Origin: Styela clava
Lineage: Eukaryota; Chordata; Ascidiacea; Stolidobranchia; Styelidae
Length of the DNA: 64,000 nucleotides
Direction: 5' to 3'
Assembly (NCBI RefSeq): GCF_964204865.1
Contig: NC_135259.1
Coordinates: 13,030,974-13,094,973, forward strand
The notes beneath the pieces were generated by a model that was not told where the DNA came from, searched no databases, and saw nothing but the letters and a program-made list of their open reading frames with translations. Below, piece by piece: positions 22,583 through 34,144 of this stretch (its first letter is position 1; every line of letters begins with the position of its first letter). The position numbers and the translations under genes were made by a program.

Positions 22583-23922
22583 CAGGGATCACCAACGCGT
22601 TGCCCGCGGGCACCAAGTCGCGAAGACCATATGAGTCGCCCGCAGGTCTGTTCCAAACTAAGCTTAATAACGGCTCTTATAAGTAAGCTACATCAATTGA
22701 ATTTTGTCCTGCTATATTAGTATAAATCACACTTATATTGGAACTAGAAATTATTGTAACCATCAACCTTATTTTTATTTGACCTCAGTAATGTGACGGG
22801 TCAATTAACACTCTTCCAATTATGACATCACACTGAGATCACTTTCCACGAACCCGCGCATTGTCTTGTCCGTTAGTTAGCGGAGCAGTAATAATACAAT
22901 TATTGATTCCAAAGAAAAATCCATCATTTTCGCGATGAATGGGAGGTGGATATATTTATACCACCACGAAAACAGCCTGCGTGTGTCTCATTAGTGGGGC
23001 GATTTTAACGACGGCAAAGCGGAGAGATATTTCACATCTTGTCACGTAATCTTCCGCGCTAACTACCCACTGGTCAGCACAGTACGGACAGAAAAAGCTT
23101 GCGATTCAAACCATACAGCAATCCTATTTTACGAGACCATCGTTTGTTTCAACCTATCCTTTCGAATCAACATTTTTGACATAAACTCAGGATAGGAGGA
23201 GATATACATATTTATCCCGGGGAGAAGATAGCCGATAGGACGGCTTAATCATATGACAAACCACGGCTTCTCGCCGGTTACCATTCGATGTCGGGTATTG
23301 AATTAGTTAGTTATTTGTTTCCATAAGCCTGCACTTGATGGCGAAGGAAGCCTTAACCGACCAGCGGTTACGTGAACCACCCTACAGCGGCGAGGAGTCC
23401 AGCAATCCTTTCGCACATATCTATCCCCGCATAGGATTCTAACCTGCGAACCTAACGCCTAACACGATGGGCCATAGCGCCGCGACTCGCTCCACCAGGA
23501 ACAAACATGGAACACGCTTCACTGATGAAAATCTGCAAGACTTGCTCAGAGTTATAGTGTCAAGTTACACGTCGGAGTATAATACTCAGCAACATTTGAT
23601 TGTACAACTGTTAAGTCAATTTTATCTTAGACATGTGCAGAGTGTTGAAAATCAGTTTGAAAACACTCAGTTTTGAAATACAAGTGTTATTGATAGAAAT
23701 TTATTTGCAACGTTGTGATAATCGTTTGATTTCCTGAAGAATCCTAAAGTTTATTAATGTCTATACTTCACTAAATACCAGTAATTATATCAATAATTGA
23801 AGCTTAATCGAGCAACTGATTTTTTTAGATGTACATTTTTTAGTGTACATTGAACTGGTAGCCCGTAGCTTAATCTGTACCCAAAAAGTAGCTCTCGGCT
23901 TCGAAAAGGTTGGGGACCCCTG
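22583..23922. mobile_element. hAT element relic with decayed BED-finger transposase (1,340 bp)
   Basis: Flanked by an exact 8-bp direct repeat CTGTACAG (22,575-22,582 and 23,923-23,930), with inverted ends CAGGGATCACCAAC and GGTTGGGGACCCCTG. Internal pieces read like a hAT transposase: EWEVDIFI and CVCLISGAILTTAKRRD (BED-type finger region), QQSYFTRPSFV, and near the 3' end RFTDENLQDLLRVIVSSYT (the transposase C-terminus). Frames are broken and most of the catalytic core is missing. A tRNA-derived SINE sits inside. The right-hand portion from 22,917 is copied again at 25,940-26,945. Confidence 0.78.
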
Positions 23923-25939
23923 CTGTACAGCGTACACACATTTCAAATTATCATCAGCAAAAAAATATATATGTTTTGTTTTAATCCGTTCTTTACATCT
24001 CACAATTCAGATAGAATTGTTGTGATAAAGTCTGCATATTCTGCAAGAAGCACGCGCTTCTCTCCATTATGTTTCCGTTTCTGACTGAAACCGAAATCTC
24101 ATTTTCATTGATTGATCTTACTTGCCCTGGGCTGCTACATAAATTCTGAGATAAATTATAATGCGACGGGTTGTTTTTGCCTTTGAGACAGACTTTGATG
24201 TGCTGTAAAACATGTACAGTTTTTCGAATATACTTTTCAAAAAGACCAAGGGACTGATATTGAGTAATTTGTATGGCAAAAAATCAGATATTATAGTTGG
24301 AGCGCGTTATAGAACGAGGTTGTAGAAAATCGGAAATTGGATAAGATTCCAAAAATTATTTAACATATGTTTTCACCTTATCCAATATTAAGCGATGTGC
24401 AAACGCTTATTACCACCTTTGAATGTTTGAGGGTTCAATCAAATTTCATTCAACGATATCGTTACCTCACAAATTACGTCCCATGGTTGATTCATAAACC
24501 ACGGACATTACATTTCATTTCATATTCCAAGGTAGCTTTTCACAAAAGTTAGTAGTAATGTATTGTTTATTCATCCACAAGTCTTATAAAAGGCAATATA
24601 ACAAGGGACTAAACATCATTTGAAGTTAACGTTTGGTCTATGTTTATGGTATACTACTTGATTTTAGACAGGCTAAAATTGTTATGTCTGAGGTTTGTTT
24701 AACAATGTAATTGCAGCAGGCTGTAGTTCAAAGACGAAGCAGCGTTGGATAATCGATGAAAGGAAATAAGTATCCGGAATGTGATAACTGTAGTACTTCG
24801 ACTTGATGTTTTGTTTTTCAGTCGTGCATAAGATTTTGATTTTCAGTCTTGCATACAACTATTTTGCGATGTTATATATATAAAGATATTCAGTTACATT
24901 TCGTGTAAGACGCATTTCCCAACTCAAGCACGATAATAAGGTTAAGATGATATATCACAGATTCACACTCAGAAGATATAGAAAGAGGTTACTTCAACAA
25001 GTTAAATTTTTGCTTTAGTTACTCTAGTATATATATATATTTTCTATGTATGTCAGAAATAGAGGTTAACACGCTAGCAAAATATAATCAATCGATTATA
25101 GATTATTAGACATTAAAACTGAATTTAATAATGAAACTTGAAGATTATCTGAGTCAGGTGGGATCGTTTGGACTCTATCACAAACGTATCTATGCAATAA
25201 CATTCATTGCTGCTATACCAAACATCTTTTTCACTCTTCATTTTCTATTCGCAAATTTTCAACCGGATTTTCGTTGTGATTCTTCTCATCATTTGAATGG
25301 ATTATTTCCAAACGTAAGCGATTTTATAGTTCAATACTTCATTATCTTACAGATAAGGGGTCTTTCTAATATTATATGAGAAGGAGGTCATTCAATCGGT
25401 GCCATATATCCACCGGTGTTTCAAATTGTTCTATCGCTCAAAAAATTAAAATTTGAATATTTTATTATTTATGGCATTAGATGCTTATAAACTGTTTATC
25501 ATAGAAATAAAAAAAGGGATTATAAATAATAAACTATTCAAAATCTCATATAATTCGATTACTGGAAATGGCCTTGACAACTTCAACTTTCCTGTCCCAT
25601 ATTTCAATCCCACTGCATGTAATGTTTCTAACTAAAAGAGAATGGAAGCGTTTCTGTGGTTGATCTCGTTTAGTTGAGTCATGCTCTGAGTAGAATTTAG
25701 TAAAATAAAACTACATGAAACAATATTACTACTTGACTCTTGATTCGTAAAGATAAAACTGCTTTTTAATATTTTGTATTTAGATTACCAGCGAGCACAA
25801 CTTCGCCATTGTCAATTCCACGGCATACCTTGAACAAAACGTTACTGGACTTAATCAGTGCTACACACCGTTACTCGCAACTAGTGATGGAAACAAAACA
25901 AATAGTAACGCTTCCACAATATTTGTTAAATGTCAAAAC
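22917..25939. repeat. 3,023-bp tandem duplication, unit 1
   Basis: All landmarks recur at a constant offset of 3,023 bp (for example 23,467/26,490, 25,131/28,154, 25,453/28,476). I saw no substitution or indel between units, even across the TA microsatellite near 25,030. The unit spans the right three quarters of the hAT relic, the SLC22 upstream region, SLC22 exon 1 and most of exon 2. The junction near 25,939 lies in a short A run, with one base (C) fitting neither parent sequence. Confidence 0.92.
23195..23490 (-). mobile_element. tRNA-derived SINE nested in the hAT relic (copy 1)
   Basis: Read on the minus strand from about 23,490, the element has a tRNA-like head: GGCGCTATGGCCCATCG-TGTTAGGCG resembling an A box, then GGTTAGAATCC resembling the RNA polymerase III B box (GGTTCGAATCC). 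A GC-rich body follows (GGATTGCTGGACTCCTCGCC, GGTGGTTCACGTAACCGC). It separates two pieces of the hAT transposase, so it inserted later. Exact ends and target duplication were not resolved. Confidence 0.6.
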
Positions 25940-25940
25940 A
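25131..25940 (+). pseudogene. Truncated SLC22 5' end (exon 1 and partial exon 2)
   Basis: Exon 1 (25131-25313) and the first 156 nt of exon 2 (from 25,784) repeat, base for base as far as I can see, the start of the transporter gene at 28,154. At about 25,939 exon 2 is cut off and continues into a copy of the hAT relic, so no donor or downstream exon follows. It retains the same upstream sequence and could still be transcribed, giving a chimeric RNA that might splice to the intact copy's exons. Confidence 0.85.
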
Positions 25941-28900
25941 AATCCATCATTTTCGCGATGAATGGGAGGTGGATATATTTATACCACCACGAAAACAGCC
26001 TGCGTGTGTCTCATTAGTGGGGCGATTTTAACGACGGCAAAGCGGAGAGATATTTCACATCTTGTCACGTAATCTTCCGCGCTAACTACCCACTGGTCAG
26101 CACAGTACGGACAGAAAAAGCTTGCGATTCAAACCATACAGCAATCCTATTTTACGAGACCATCGTTTGTTTCAACCTATCCTTTCGAATCAACATTTTT
26201 GACATAAACTCAGGATAGGAGGAGATATACATATTTATCCCGGGGAGAAGATAGCCGATAGGACGGCTTAATCATATGACAAACCACGGCTTCTCGCCGG
26301 TTACCATTCGATGTCGGGTATTGAATTAGTTAGTTATTTGTTTCCATAAGCCTGCACTTGATGGCGAAGGAAGCCTTAACCGACCAGCGGTTACGTGAAC
26401 CACCCTACAGCGGCGAGGAGTCCAGCAATCCTTTCGCACATATCTATCCCCGCATAGGATTCTAACCTGCGAACCTAACGCCTAACACGATGGGCCATAG
26501 CGCCGCGACTCGCTCCACCAGGAACAAACATGGAACACGCTTCACTGATGAAAATCTGCAAGACTTGCTCAGAGTTATAGTGTCAAGTTACACGTCGGAG
26601 TATAATACTCAGCAACATTTGATTGTACAACTGTTAAGTCAATTTTATCTTAGACATGTGCAGAGTGTTGAAAATCAGTTTGAAAACACTCAGTTTTGAA
26701 ATACAAGTGTTATTGATAGAAATTTATTTGCAACGTTGTGATAATCGTTTGATTTCCTGAAGAATCCTAAAGTTTATTAATGTCTATACTTCACTAAATA
26801 CCAGTAATTATATCAATAATTGAAGCTTAATCGAGCAACTGATTTTTTTAGATGTACATTTTTTAGTGTACATTGAACTGGTAGCCCGTAGCTTAATCTG
26901 TACCCAAAAAGTAGCTCTCGGCTTCGAAAAGGTTGGGGACCCCTGCTGTACAGCGTACACACATTTCAAATTATCATCAGCAAAAAAATATATATGTTTT
27001 GTTTTAATCCGTTCTTTACATCTCACAATTCAGATAGAATTGTTGTGATAAAGTCTGCATATTCTGCAAGAAGCACGCGCTTCTCTCCATTATGTTTCCG
27101 TTTCTGACTGAAACCGAAATCTCATTTTCATTGATTGATCTTACTTGCCCTGGGCTGCTACATAAATTCTGAGATAAATTATAATGCGACGGGTTGTTTT
27201 TGCCTTTGAGACAGACTTTGATGTGCTGTAAAACATGTACAGTTTTTCGAATATACTTTTCAAAAAGACCAAGGGACTGATATTGAGTAATTTGTATGGC
27301 AAAAAATCAGATATTATAGTTGGAGCGCGTTATAGAACGAGGTTGTAGAAAATCGGAAATTGGATAAGATTCCAAAAATTATTTAACATATGTTTTCACC
27401 TTATCCAATATTAAGCGATGTGCAAACGCTTATTACCACCTTTGAATGTTTGAGGGTTCAATCAAATTTCATTCAACGATATCGTTACCTCACAAATTAC
27501 GTCCCATGGTTGATTCATAAACCACGGACATTACATTTCATTTCATATTCCAAGGTAGCTTTTCACAAAAGTTAGTAGTAATGTATTGTTTATTCATCCA
27601 CAAGTCTTATAAAAGGCAATATAACAAGGGACTAAACATCATTTGAAGTTAACGTTTGGTCTATGTTTATGGTATACTACTTGATTTTAGACAGGCTAAA
27701 ATTGTTATGTCTGAGGTTTGTTTAACAATGTAATTGCAGCAGGCTGTAGTTCAAAGACGAAGCAGCGTTGGATAATCGATGAAAGGAAATAAGTATCCGG
27801 AATGTGATAACTGTAGTACTTCGACTTGATGTTTTGTTTTTCAGTCGTGCATAAGATTTTGATTTTCAGTCTTGCATACAACTATTTTGCGATGTTATAT
27901 ATATAAAGATATTCAGTTACATTTCGTGTAAGACGCATTTCCCAACTCAAGCACGATAATAAGGTTAAGATGATATATCACAGATTCACACTCAGAAGAT
28001 ATAGAAAGAGGTTACTTCAACAAGTTAAATTTTTGCTTTAGTTACTCTAGTATATATATATATTTTCTATGTATGTCAGAAATAGAGGTTAACACGCTAG
28101 CAAAATATAATCAATCGATTATAGATTATTAGACATTAAAACTGAATTTAATAATGAAACTTGAAGATTATCTGAGTCAGGTGGGATCGTTTGGACTCTA
28201 TCACAAACGTATCTATGCAATAACATTCATTGCTGCTATACCAAACATCTTTTTCACTCTTCATTTTCTATTCGCAAATTTTCAACCGGATTTTCGTTGT
28301 GATTCTTCTCATCATTTGAATGGATTATTTCCAAACGTAAGCGATTTTATAGTTCAATACTTCATTATCTTACAGATAAGGGGTCTTTCTAATATTATAT
28401 GAGAAGGAGGTCATTCAATCGGTGCCATATATCCACCGGTGTTTCAAATTGTTCTATCGCTCAAAAAATTAAAATTTGAATATTTTATTATTTATGGCAT
28501 TAGATGCTTATAAACTGTTTATCATAGAAATAAAAAAAGGGATTATAAATAATAAACTATTCAAAATCTCATATAATTCGATTACTGGAAATGGCCTTGA
28601 CAACTTCAACTTTCCTGTCCCATATTTCAATCCCACTGCATGTAATGTTTCTAACTAAAAGAGAATGGAAGCGTTTCTGTGGTTGATCTCGTTTAGTTGA
28701 GTCATGCTCTGAGTAGAATTTAGTAAAATAAAACTACATGAAACAATATTACTACTTGACTCTTGATTCGTAAAGATAAAACTGCTTTTTAATATTTTGT
28801 ATTTAGATTACCAGCGAGCACAACTTCGCCATTGTCAATTCCACGGCATACCTTGAACAAAACGTTACTGGACTTAATCAGTGCTACACACCGTTACTCG

Positions 28901-28962
28901 CAACTAGTGATGGAAACAAAACAAATAGTAACGCTTCCACAATATTTGTTAAATGTCAAAAT
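25940..28962. repeat. 3,023-bp tandem duplication, unit 2
   Basis: Second unit, continuous with the rest of the SLC22 gene. Its hAT fragment ends at 26,945 followed by CTGTACAG, and the nested SINE copy lies at about 26,218-26,513. Unit 2 ends in exon 2 at the AATGTCAAAA run, where the true exon continues with TAAATGG. Confidence 0.92.
26218..26513 (-). mobile_element. tRNA-derived SINE, duplicated copy
   Basis: Same element as at 23,195-23,490, shifted by 3,023 bp; it arose by the segmental duplication and not by a second insertion. Confidence 0.6.
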
Positions 28963-31900
28963 AAATGGATTTTTGACCTAAAACCTTATCAAAAAAGTGC
29001 AGTAACAGAGGTAAATATGATTATGCTAATTAAGTTGTATTTTTAGGATGAAGTGTTTGAGATTCACATATATCAAAATTTCTGATTAAAAGTGTATGAT
29101 TATTCTTGATGTTGTTTTTTTGCTTCCAAATATATATAAACGGTATTTATATCCGTTTAAACCATATAAAACTGAATACCCACTCCACCAGAGTACACAA
29201 AACTGCTCAAAATGACAAAAACTACAAACATCCAATAAGTTAATTTTCAATAAATATAATTATTGTTAGTGAATTTAAAATTATACGTGTTCAGTTTGGA
29301 CTTATATGCGATCTGTCGTGGAAAGCGCCTCTAGTGATATTTATATTCCAAATTGGAAAACTTCTTGGTGGAATCAGCAACGCGTTTGGAGACAGGTTTT
29401 TTTGAAAGTTGTTATATTTTGCCTCGATTATATATATATACTTGTTTTTATGCAATTAACTATTATATTAAATGTATTTTTAGTTATTCTTCATAGTATA
29501 ATGAATACTGTCGTTCGTTAAAGATGGGAGACATATATAATATGGTCCCGTTTTGTGAAGCTTTTTAAGGGCAATCACTTATGTAAACTGTGCAATTTAA
29601 ATCAGTTTTTTTACCTGATGTATTAAAGCAAAAATATTTGTAATTTTACTGGAAATATTGAGCAAACCTCTAGAATTGCGGAAAATAAATCTGTGATTTA
29701 TTAATCGTGTGAAATCAGATATCAAAAGTCTGTAAAATCTCGACGTAAAATTTGTATCAATCGCAATTTAGGTCAAAAATATATCGTATATTAAACCTTC
29801 ACAGGTTTGGTCGAAAACCCCTTTTCGTCTTTTCATGTGTATTACAAACACTAGGAAATGCCATGGCAGCGATATCTTGGAATTACGTTATTTACATCAT
29901 TTCTGCGTGGATCGTGGGAGTTGGAATGACTATAAATTATTGCATTTGTTTTGTTATAGGTAATGAAATATAATAGTAATATCAGTGAACAAATATTTCG
30001 TTTACCAATTTTCAAATCTAGAAGATTTTTCTGCAGTATTTTCTATTGATTTCGGAACAGAAATCCCACTTGGGTTGATTAGAAAATGCAACACAACAAT
30101 GATTTGAGTAGCGTGTACCATGATACAGCTTTTTTCTTCTTGCTGCCATTATGTTAATGTCAAAGGTCTGGTAATTCAATGGTCATATATTACACTTCCA
30201 CAAACTTTATTTATTAATGTTTCATCTGAAAAAATTAGGATTTTCTCATACAGTATACACTCATAAAAAACGGTCGTATCAACGTTCTGTTTTGTGAATG
30301 TTCATAATAATGTTCTTTTTACCCCCGTTAAGGTCTGATTCTCCTAGCAAGTCTGACTTTGGCCAAACGAAACGTTATACCACAACAGGTGTTGAAGTAG
30401 GAGCAAAACTTTTGAAACACGCAAAAAAATACTCATTTAACAACATAAAAATCTAGATAAAATTGTATTTTCAGCCACTGAAACCATCGGTGTTAAAAAG
30501 CGAAACTTCGTGGCTCTAGGATCGTTTATATCGTCAGCAGTAGCCTACATCGCCGTACCTGGTTTAGCATACTTCTTGCAAGATTGGAAGAAATATCTTT
30601 GGGCAGCAACAGGACTTACTGTGGTGTGTTACGCGCCCTGTTGCTGGTAACTTTTTACACAGTATCTGATAATTCCAACATTTTTGCTATCTAGATCCGT
30701 CTCTGTGGTCTCTTGGACACGAATTTATTACGTTTTCATTGTATTTAGCTCCGACAACATTGTGATTCTTTACAAATCCATTTAGAATTTTTTTTGTCAT
30801 TAGGTTGTTTCCCGAGTCGGCTCGATGGTTGCTGAAAAAGGGTAGAATGCAAGAAGCAAAAAAAGAACTAGAAACCATAGCAAAACTGAATGGTACAAAA
30901 GCAAATTATCAACAAATATTGAAGGCAAGTATACTCATATATATATAGAAAATCTACTTGATTCATCACGCTCATTTTTGTTACAAAAAAACATTCCGGG
31001 AAACATCTTGAATGTGTTCAAGCATGAATGTTTTATTTTGATATTTCAAGGATAACGTTATTGAACTTGATTCTACGATTCACCAAATGAAGACCACTGG
31101 ATTGATAGAAACTGCTCGTATACTTTTACGTTCCCGTATCAGATGGAGGTTTTTTACTTGTTTTTATGGATGGTAAATATTTTATTTGGGCACGAAATGT
31201 ACATGTGGATTGTTTTGCTGAATTCTATTTGTTGCTGGATTTATATTATAGGCTTCTGTTGATGTTGTTATTTGCATTTTCCTGACAAGTAATTGACCAA
31301 TCGATTTGGGATGAGTACTCAGAGTCGTCGCTAGAATGCCGGTACTTTAATATTTTTTCAAATTTTTGTTATCAGCGTTTTTTATTTTGTAATATTTCAG
31401 GTTGGTTACCTGCATGGTGTATTATGGTATAATTCTTCATTCGACACGTTTTAGCAAGGATCGATTTCTGAATTGCTTCATCGCGGGAATAGTGGAATTT
31501 CCGGCCTACAGTGCGGCATTTTTTGCGATCAAATATATAGGAAGACCCCGAACGTTTTCTTTCTGCATGTTCTTGTGTGGATTTTCTTGCTCGTTATTGC
31601 CATTCATGCCAGGTTTGTGTCGTAAAGTTTCTTGTACGCGAACATAACATACATCTACATGTTAGTAGCACAATATACTGTAGATCAAAATGTACATTGA
31701 TGTTGTCCACACATATTTTGTCATATAAAGTCAGTCAATCAATCACTATAGAAAAGAACATTCATTGTTTTTTCACAGCCATGTTTCATCTATAACAGAT
31801 TTTCGTGCATAAACGTTTGTGACATTCATGTTTGTTATTGTTTCTAGAAAACTCCAGTCTCACCACTGCGGTTGCAATATTATCAAAAGCGGGAGTAACA

Positions 31901-32946
31901 ACAGCATTTTTTGCCATATACACAATCTCTTCTGAAATTTCCCCCACGCTACAGAGAAGTTCGCTGCTTGGCATGGGTTCTGGTCTGGGTCGCATTGGAT
32001 CGTGCTTAGCTCCGTTCCTTATGTTCATGGGTAGACGAAGGCTCAACTACTTTTTTCACTTTATCTTTTACGCACAGAAACTATCATTTTATAGATAAAA
32101 AATGTTGACATCTACTAAAATTGTATAGAAAATTACTTTAGAATATCAAACGGCACAAAACTGTGAACATTCCAATTCATTCATTGATTAAATATTTACC
32201 ACGGAATTAACAAAATTATGTTAATCTGTATCATTTATAATAAAATTTAATATGTATGAAACCGTATAGGCGTTTGTGTAGACCTTTGAGGGGAGTGACG
32301 GCCTTGCTACATACACTTCATAAAGGATTAATTGTAAAATATGTTTTTATTTCAGGAAAATTTTATCATTTTTTACCAAATATTACAATGGGAGCATTGG
32401 CCATTTTTTGTGGAGTAATAACATTGATATTCATACCTGAGACGAAAGGACAACCCATGCCAGACACCGTCGAAGAAGCATTGAATAATACTCGGTAATA
32501 TGATCTACAATCTATTTTTAATACCTCAATTAATACATGCGTTAAACAATTACAGAATTGTTGATAAGACATCCCCGATAAGTTTAAAATATTTACTCCA
32601 AAATTTATACATATTAATTCAATTAGGATTAAAATAACAGATCACCGTATTTGAATATTTTGTAGTTTTTATTTCTAAATTGGGTTCTTACAAATTCAAT
32701 TTTCCTCTAACTTTATTTGAGATCATTAAGACTAGCCGAGTTGGCCAAGTAATGTTTCGAAATTATATTAAAGTTTAGTTGCTGGTCAATGTTCGTGAAA
32801 AAATGTAGCTGTAATAAAATATAGAAGTGTTTAATTTGCGATCAAATTCTTGCTTTAGAATTTACGGTTGGAGAATATGTAGAAGTCTTGCTTCACAGAT
32901 AGAAGATGTGACGACAAATGCAAACAAGAAAGTTCATGAAGTTTGA
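28154..32946 (+). CDS. SLC22-type organic ion transporter, copy A (559 aa, 11 exons)
   Basis: Plasma-membrane major-facilitator carrier of the SLC22 (organic cation/anion/carnitine) family; substrate not predictable. Exons 28154-28336, 28807-29010, 29295-29395, 29805-29959, 30475-30646, 30804-30924, 31051-31172, 31401-31612, 31848-32030, 32356-32494 and 32859-32946 join in frame. After membrane segment 1 comes the long extracellular loop (about 45-128) with sequons NST, NVT, NKT and NAS, then ICDLSWKAPL, the signature GDRFGRK (161-167), FPESARWLLKKGR (about 273-285) and PETKGQPMPDTVEEAL near the C-terminus. Length is normal for the family (about 550). Intron 6 has a GC donor (GAAG/gcaagt) also present in copy B. 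The start is the first ATG in exon 1, duplicated at 25,131. Confidence 0.9.
31195..31400 (+). repeat. GTACCGGTA-family repeat remnant in SLC22 copy A intron 7
   Basis: Carries GGGCACGAAATGTACATGTGG, TTGACCAATCGATTTGGGA and GTCGCTAGAATGCCGGTACTTTAA. Its longer counterpart lies in the same intron of copy B (37,950-38,335), so the insertion predates the gene duplication and copy A has since lost its 3' part. Confidence 0.45.
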
Positions 32947-33049
32947 GTGTTGATAACTCCACGAAAAAAAAACTACTTGTATTCATTATTGTTACATTTG
33001 ATAATAAATGCAAATGATTTGTCTATTTTAACATTTTATGCTAATCACT

Positions 33050-33530
33050 ATTTAAACAAGATGGAACGACTGGATATCTCATCAAGAAACTGCTTAGAAG
33101 TATGAGGAAAAATAAAATTACAAAAACGTTTCACCGGTTTGGGTTTGCACATCTCATATATACAAAAAGGTGAAAGTCTAAGCGAACTCGCCAGAAAAAA
33201 TTCGTTTTGGGAAGTGCTCAAAACTTGAAGGAGTACTTAATGCTAATAGTTGTCAGGCTCGAACGTAATCGACCAAAATCAATTTCGTAATTACGGCATA
33301 ATCGCTTACTCAAAGACGCCGTAATTGCGATAGTTTTACTCATATTCAGAATTTGAATATCCTATGAAACATCTTCCGCAAATCTAAAAAGGGATGGCTT
33401 CAAAATTATTTTCATCCCGACCGATGTGATTGCAAATTCTCACGCAAAAGATCGAATCCTTGCCCTATTCCGGTGACGGCGGGCCTCAGTACTGGTGCTC
33501 GGGATACCCAGTTTAAAGAGCCCTGATCTA
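33050..33530. repeat. 3' flank shared with SLC22 copy B
   Basis: Sequence from GATGGAACGACTGGATATCTC onwards is repeated in diverged form at about 41,430-41,760, showing that the SLC22 duplication includes about 0.5 kb of 3' flank. At 33,490-33,525 an ACCCAGTTTAAAGAGCCCTG end resembles a hAT right terminus without a visible partner. Confidence 0.55.
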
Positions 33531-34144
33531 GAGCATGAAAATGAAAATTATTGTCTTGAGTCTTGACTCGCTCCTATTTATCATTTCAATATTTCCAAAT
33601 TGTGATGGCCAATGCTATTTTTCCTTTTGTTAATGGCCATGAACTCAACTGAAAGAGACCCTCGCCGAGTATATTTTAGGTGGGTATAGGTGTATGCCAA
33701 AGCTGAATTGGTTATCTTTGAAATTCGTTTATAATTATAATTGCCGCAGACTGCAGTTCGCAAACAAAGTATAAGATAATCGACAAAAGCAAATAGGTAT
33801 CCGGAATGTGACAAATATATTACTTCTACTTGATGATTTTGTTCAATTTTTCAGCATAAGATTATTTTTACTTTCAGTCTTGCATACAGCTATTTTGCGA
33901 TGTTATATATGTAAAGACGTTCAGTTACATTTAGTATATGAAGCATTCACCAACCTAAGCAGGATAATAAGGTTAAGATGATATATCACAGACTCAAACT
34001 CAGAAGATATAGGAACAGGTTACCCCAAAAAAAATTTTTTTTTGCTTTAGTATATTATCTGTATACGATATAAATAGAGGTTAACACGATAGTAATCAAT
34101 TGAATATAAATTCTTCAATTGAGACATTGAGACTAAATTTAATT

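Noticed and set aside
23467-23676. A small independent gene (and its twin at 26,490)
   Set aside because: The translation contains RFTDENLQDLLRVIVSSYT, the C-terminus of a hAT transposase, inside an element with target duplications.
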